Shown: positions 5,900 to 6,415 of the stretch, one piece after another
Layout: every line of letters starts with the position of its first letter
Position numbering within the stretch: position 1 is the stretch's first letter
DNA from: Balneolales bacterium
GTDB taxonomy: Bacteria; Bacteroidota; Rhodothermia; Balneolales; Natronogracilivirgulaceae
Length of the DNA: 6,415 nucleotides
Assembly (NCBI GenBank): GCA_007131535.1
Contig: SLQI01000028.1
Span: forward strand, 1 to 6,415
Direction: 5' to 3'
Translations under genes and position numbers: made by a program
The notes under the pieces: model-generated
The model's input: the letters and a program-made list of their open reading frames with translations, nothing else
Database searches by the model: none
Told to the model about the DNA's origin: nothing

Positions 5900-5932
5900 C
5901 AAATATTGCCAACCACAACTCCGGAAGGCAAA
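5900..5932 (-). promoter_or_regulatory. Candidate dnaB promoter (Bacteroidota TTTG / -7 type)
   Basis: On the minus strand TTTG (plus 5929-5932), a 21-nt spacer and AATATTTG (plus 5900-5907) match the Bacteroidota pattern TTTG-N19-21-TAnnTTTG, with one mismatch in the -7 box. A start near 5893 would give a leader of ~25 nt before the dnaB ATG. This suggests dnaB can be transcribed independently of the upstream UDG gene. The rest of the 134-bp gap (5869-6002) shows only a 10-bp palindrome, ATTCATGAAT (5944-5953), and no clear terminator. Confidence 0.32.
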
Positions 5933-6002
5933 TCATTTTTCCGATTCATGAATTCACTTCGCAGGTAATAAGTCCCCGGAGTGAGTTGGATTTTTTAATA
6001 TG

Positions 6003-6415
6003 TCAGCTTCCTGCCAGTTCATCATACCGGGCACGCAGCTTCTGTACATCCTCCCAGGTATCCCGTTTCCATGCCGGGTTCCGCAACAAGGCTGCCGGAT
6101 GAAAAGTAACCATCAGCTCACGATCATCCATGAACGGGTGAAATGTACCACGCAGGGCTTTCATCGGCTTGTTGGTATCGAGCAAAGTCTGGGCGGAAAT
6201 CCGGCCAAGGCACAGTATAAGTTTCGGGTTGATCAACTCAATCTGACGGTACAGAAAGGGGAGACTGCGTTGCCGCTCTTCCGGAAGCGGATCCCGGTTC
6301 TGGGGCGGACGGTGTTTGAGAATATTAGCGATGTATACTTCTTCACGCTGAAAACTGATTGCTTCCAGTATCTTATTCAGAAGCTGTCCGGCCCGGCCTA
6401 CAAACGGCTCACCCT
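6003..6415 (-). CDS. Family-4 uracil-DNA glycosylase, C-terminal 136 residues (cut by window edge)
   Basis: DNA-repair enzyme that excises uracil from DNA. It reads from the right edge to TGA at 6003-6005, about the last 60% of the ~200-230 residue family. Visible landmarks in order are GEPFVGRAGQLLNKIL (end of motif A), EEVYIANILKHRPPQNRDPLPEE, FLYRQIELINPKLILCLG, MKALRGTFHPF, and motif B FHPAALLRNPAWK, with its His encoded at 6099-6101. The N-terminus, with the first half of motif A (GEAPG) and the first Fe-S cysteine pair, is outside the window. Oddity: the two later 4Fe-4S cysteines, normally KCRPP and ~16 residues further on, are His (codon 6312-6314) and Ser (6264-6266). The single remaining Cys, in LILCLG, is not a known ligand. 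It is upstream of dnaB on the same strand, 134 bp apart. The TTG at 6236 lies inside the conserved domain and is not a start. Confidence 0.92.
   Translation of the reverse strand, partial: GEPFVGRAGQLLNKILEAISFQREEVYIANILKHRPPQNRDPLPEERQRSLPFLYRQIELINPKLILCLGRISAQTLLDTNKPMKALRGTFHPFMDDRELMVTFHPAALLRNPAWKRDTWEDVQKLRARYDELAGS

Overview
The window looks like a chromosomal housekeeping segment from a marine or soil member of the Bacteroidota/Balneolota/Rhodothermota group. This placement is an inference. It rests on moderate GC content, nearly absent Shine-Dalgarno sites, a SMUG2-type (DUF4918-like) DNA glycosylase, an O-succinylhomoserine-sulfhydrylase-type MetZ, candidate TTTG / TAnnTTTG-like promoter elements, and dispersed intergenic repeats of the ACCTGNCAGGT and 'atCCGCGgat' kinds. 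There is no phage gene, transposase, CRISPR array, tRNA or rRNA.

Layout, left to right. (1) On the minus strand, the 5' 191 codons of an NADP-type glutamate dehydrogenase (gdhA) run off the left edge. (2) Upstream of it, also on the minus strand, is a single-domain VOC-family (catechol-2,3-dioxygenase/glyoxalase-like) protein. (3) After a divergent 188-bp spacer, a SMUG2-type uracil-DNA-glycosylase-superfamily protein lies on the plus strand. (4) A 267-bp spacer carries ACCTGCCAGGT repeats. (5) metZ follows on the plus strand. (6) A second 267-bp AT-rich spacer contains a 37-codon minus-strand ORF with a perfect AGGAGG site. (7) A 69-aa protein of unknown function lies on the plus strand. (8) A 174-bp inverted-repeat element separates it from the convergent gene. 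(9) dnaB, the replicative helicase, is on the minus strand. (10) Upstream of dnaB on the same strand is the C-terminal part of a family-4 uracil-DNA glycosylase that runs off the right edge.

The genes do not form one pathway. gdhA covers ammonium assimilation, metZ covers direct sulfhydrylation to homocysteine, and dnaB with two unrelated UDG-superfamily enzymes covers DNA replication and base-excision repair. I do not see a new multi-gene system. The points most worth checking are: the family-4 UDG has His and Ser at the two Fe-S cysteine positions visible here; DnaB ends in DDDAPF, resembling the SSB C-terminal tip; a symmetrical inverted-repeat element may terminate both convergent genes; and a tiny minus-strand ORF has an unusually strong ribosome-binding site for this window.
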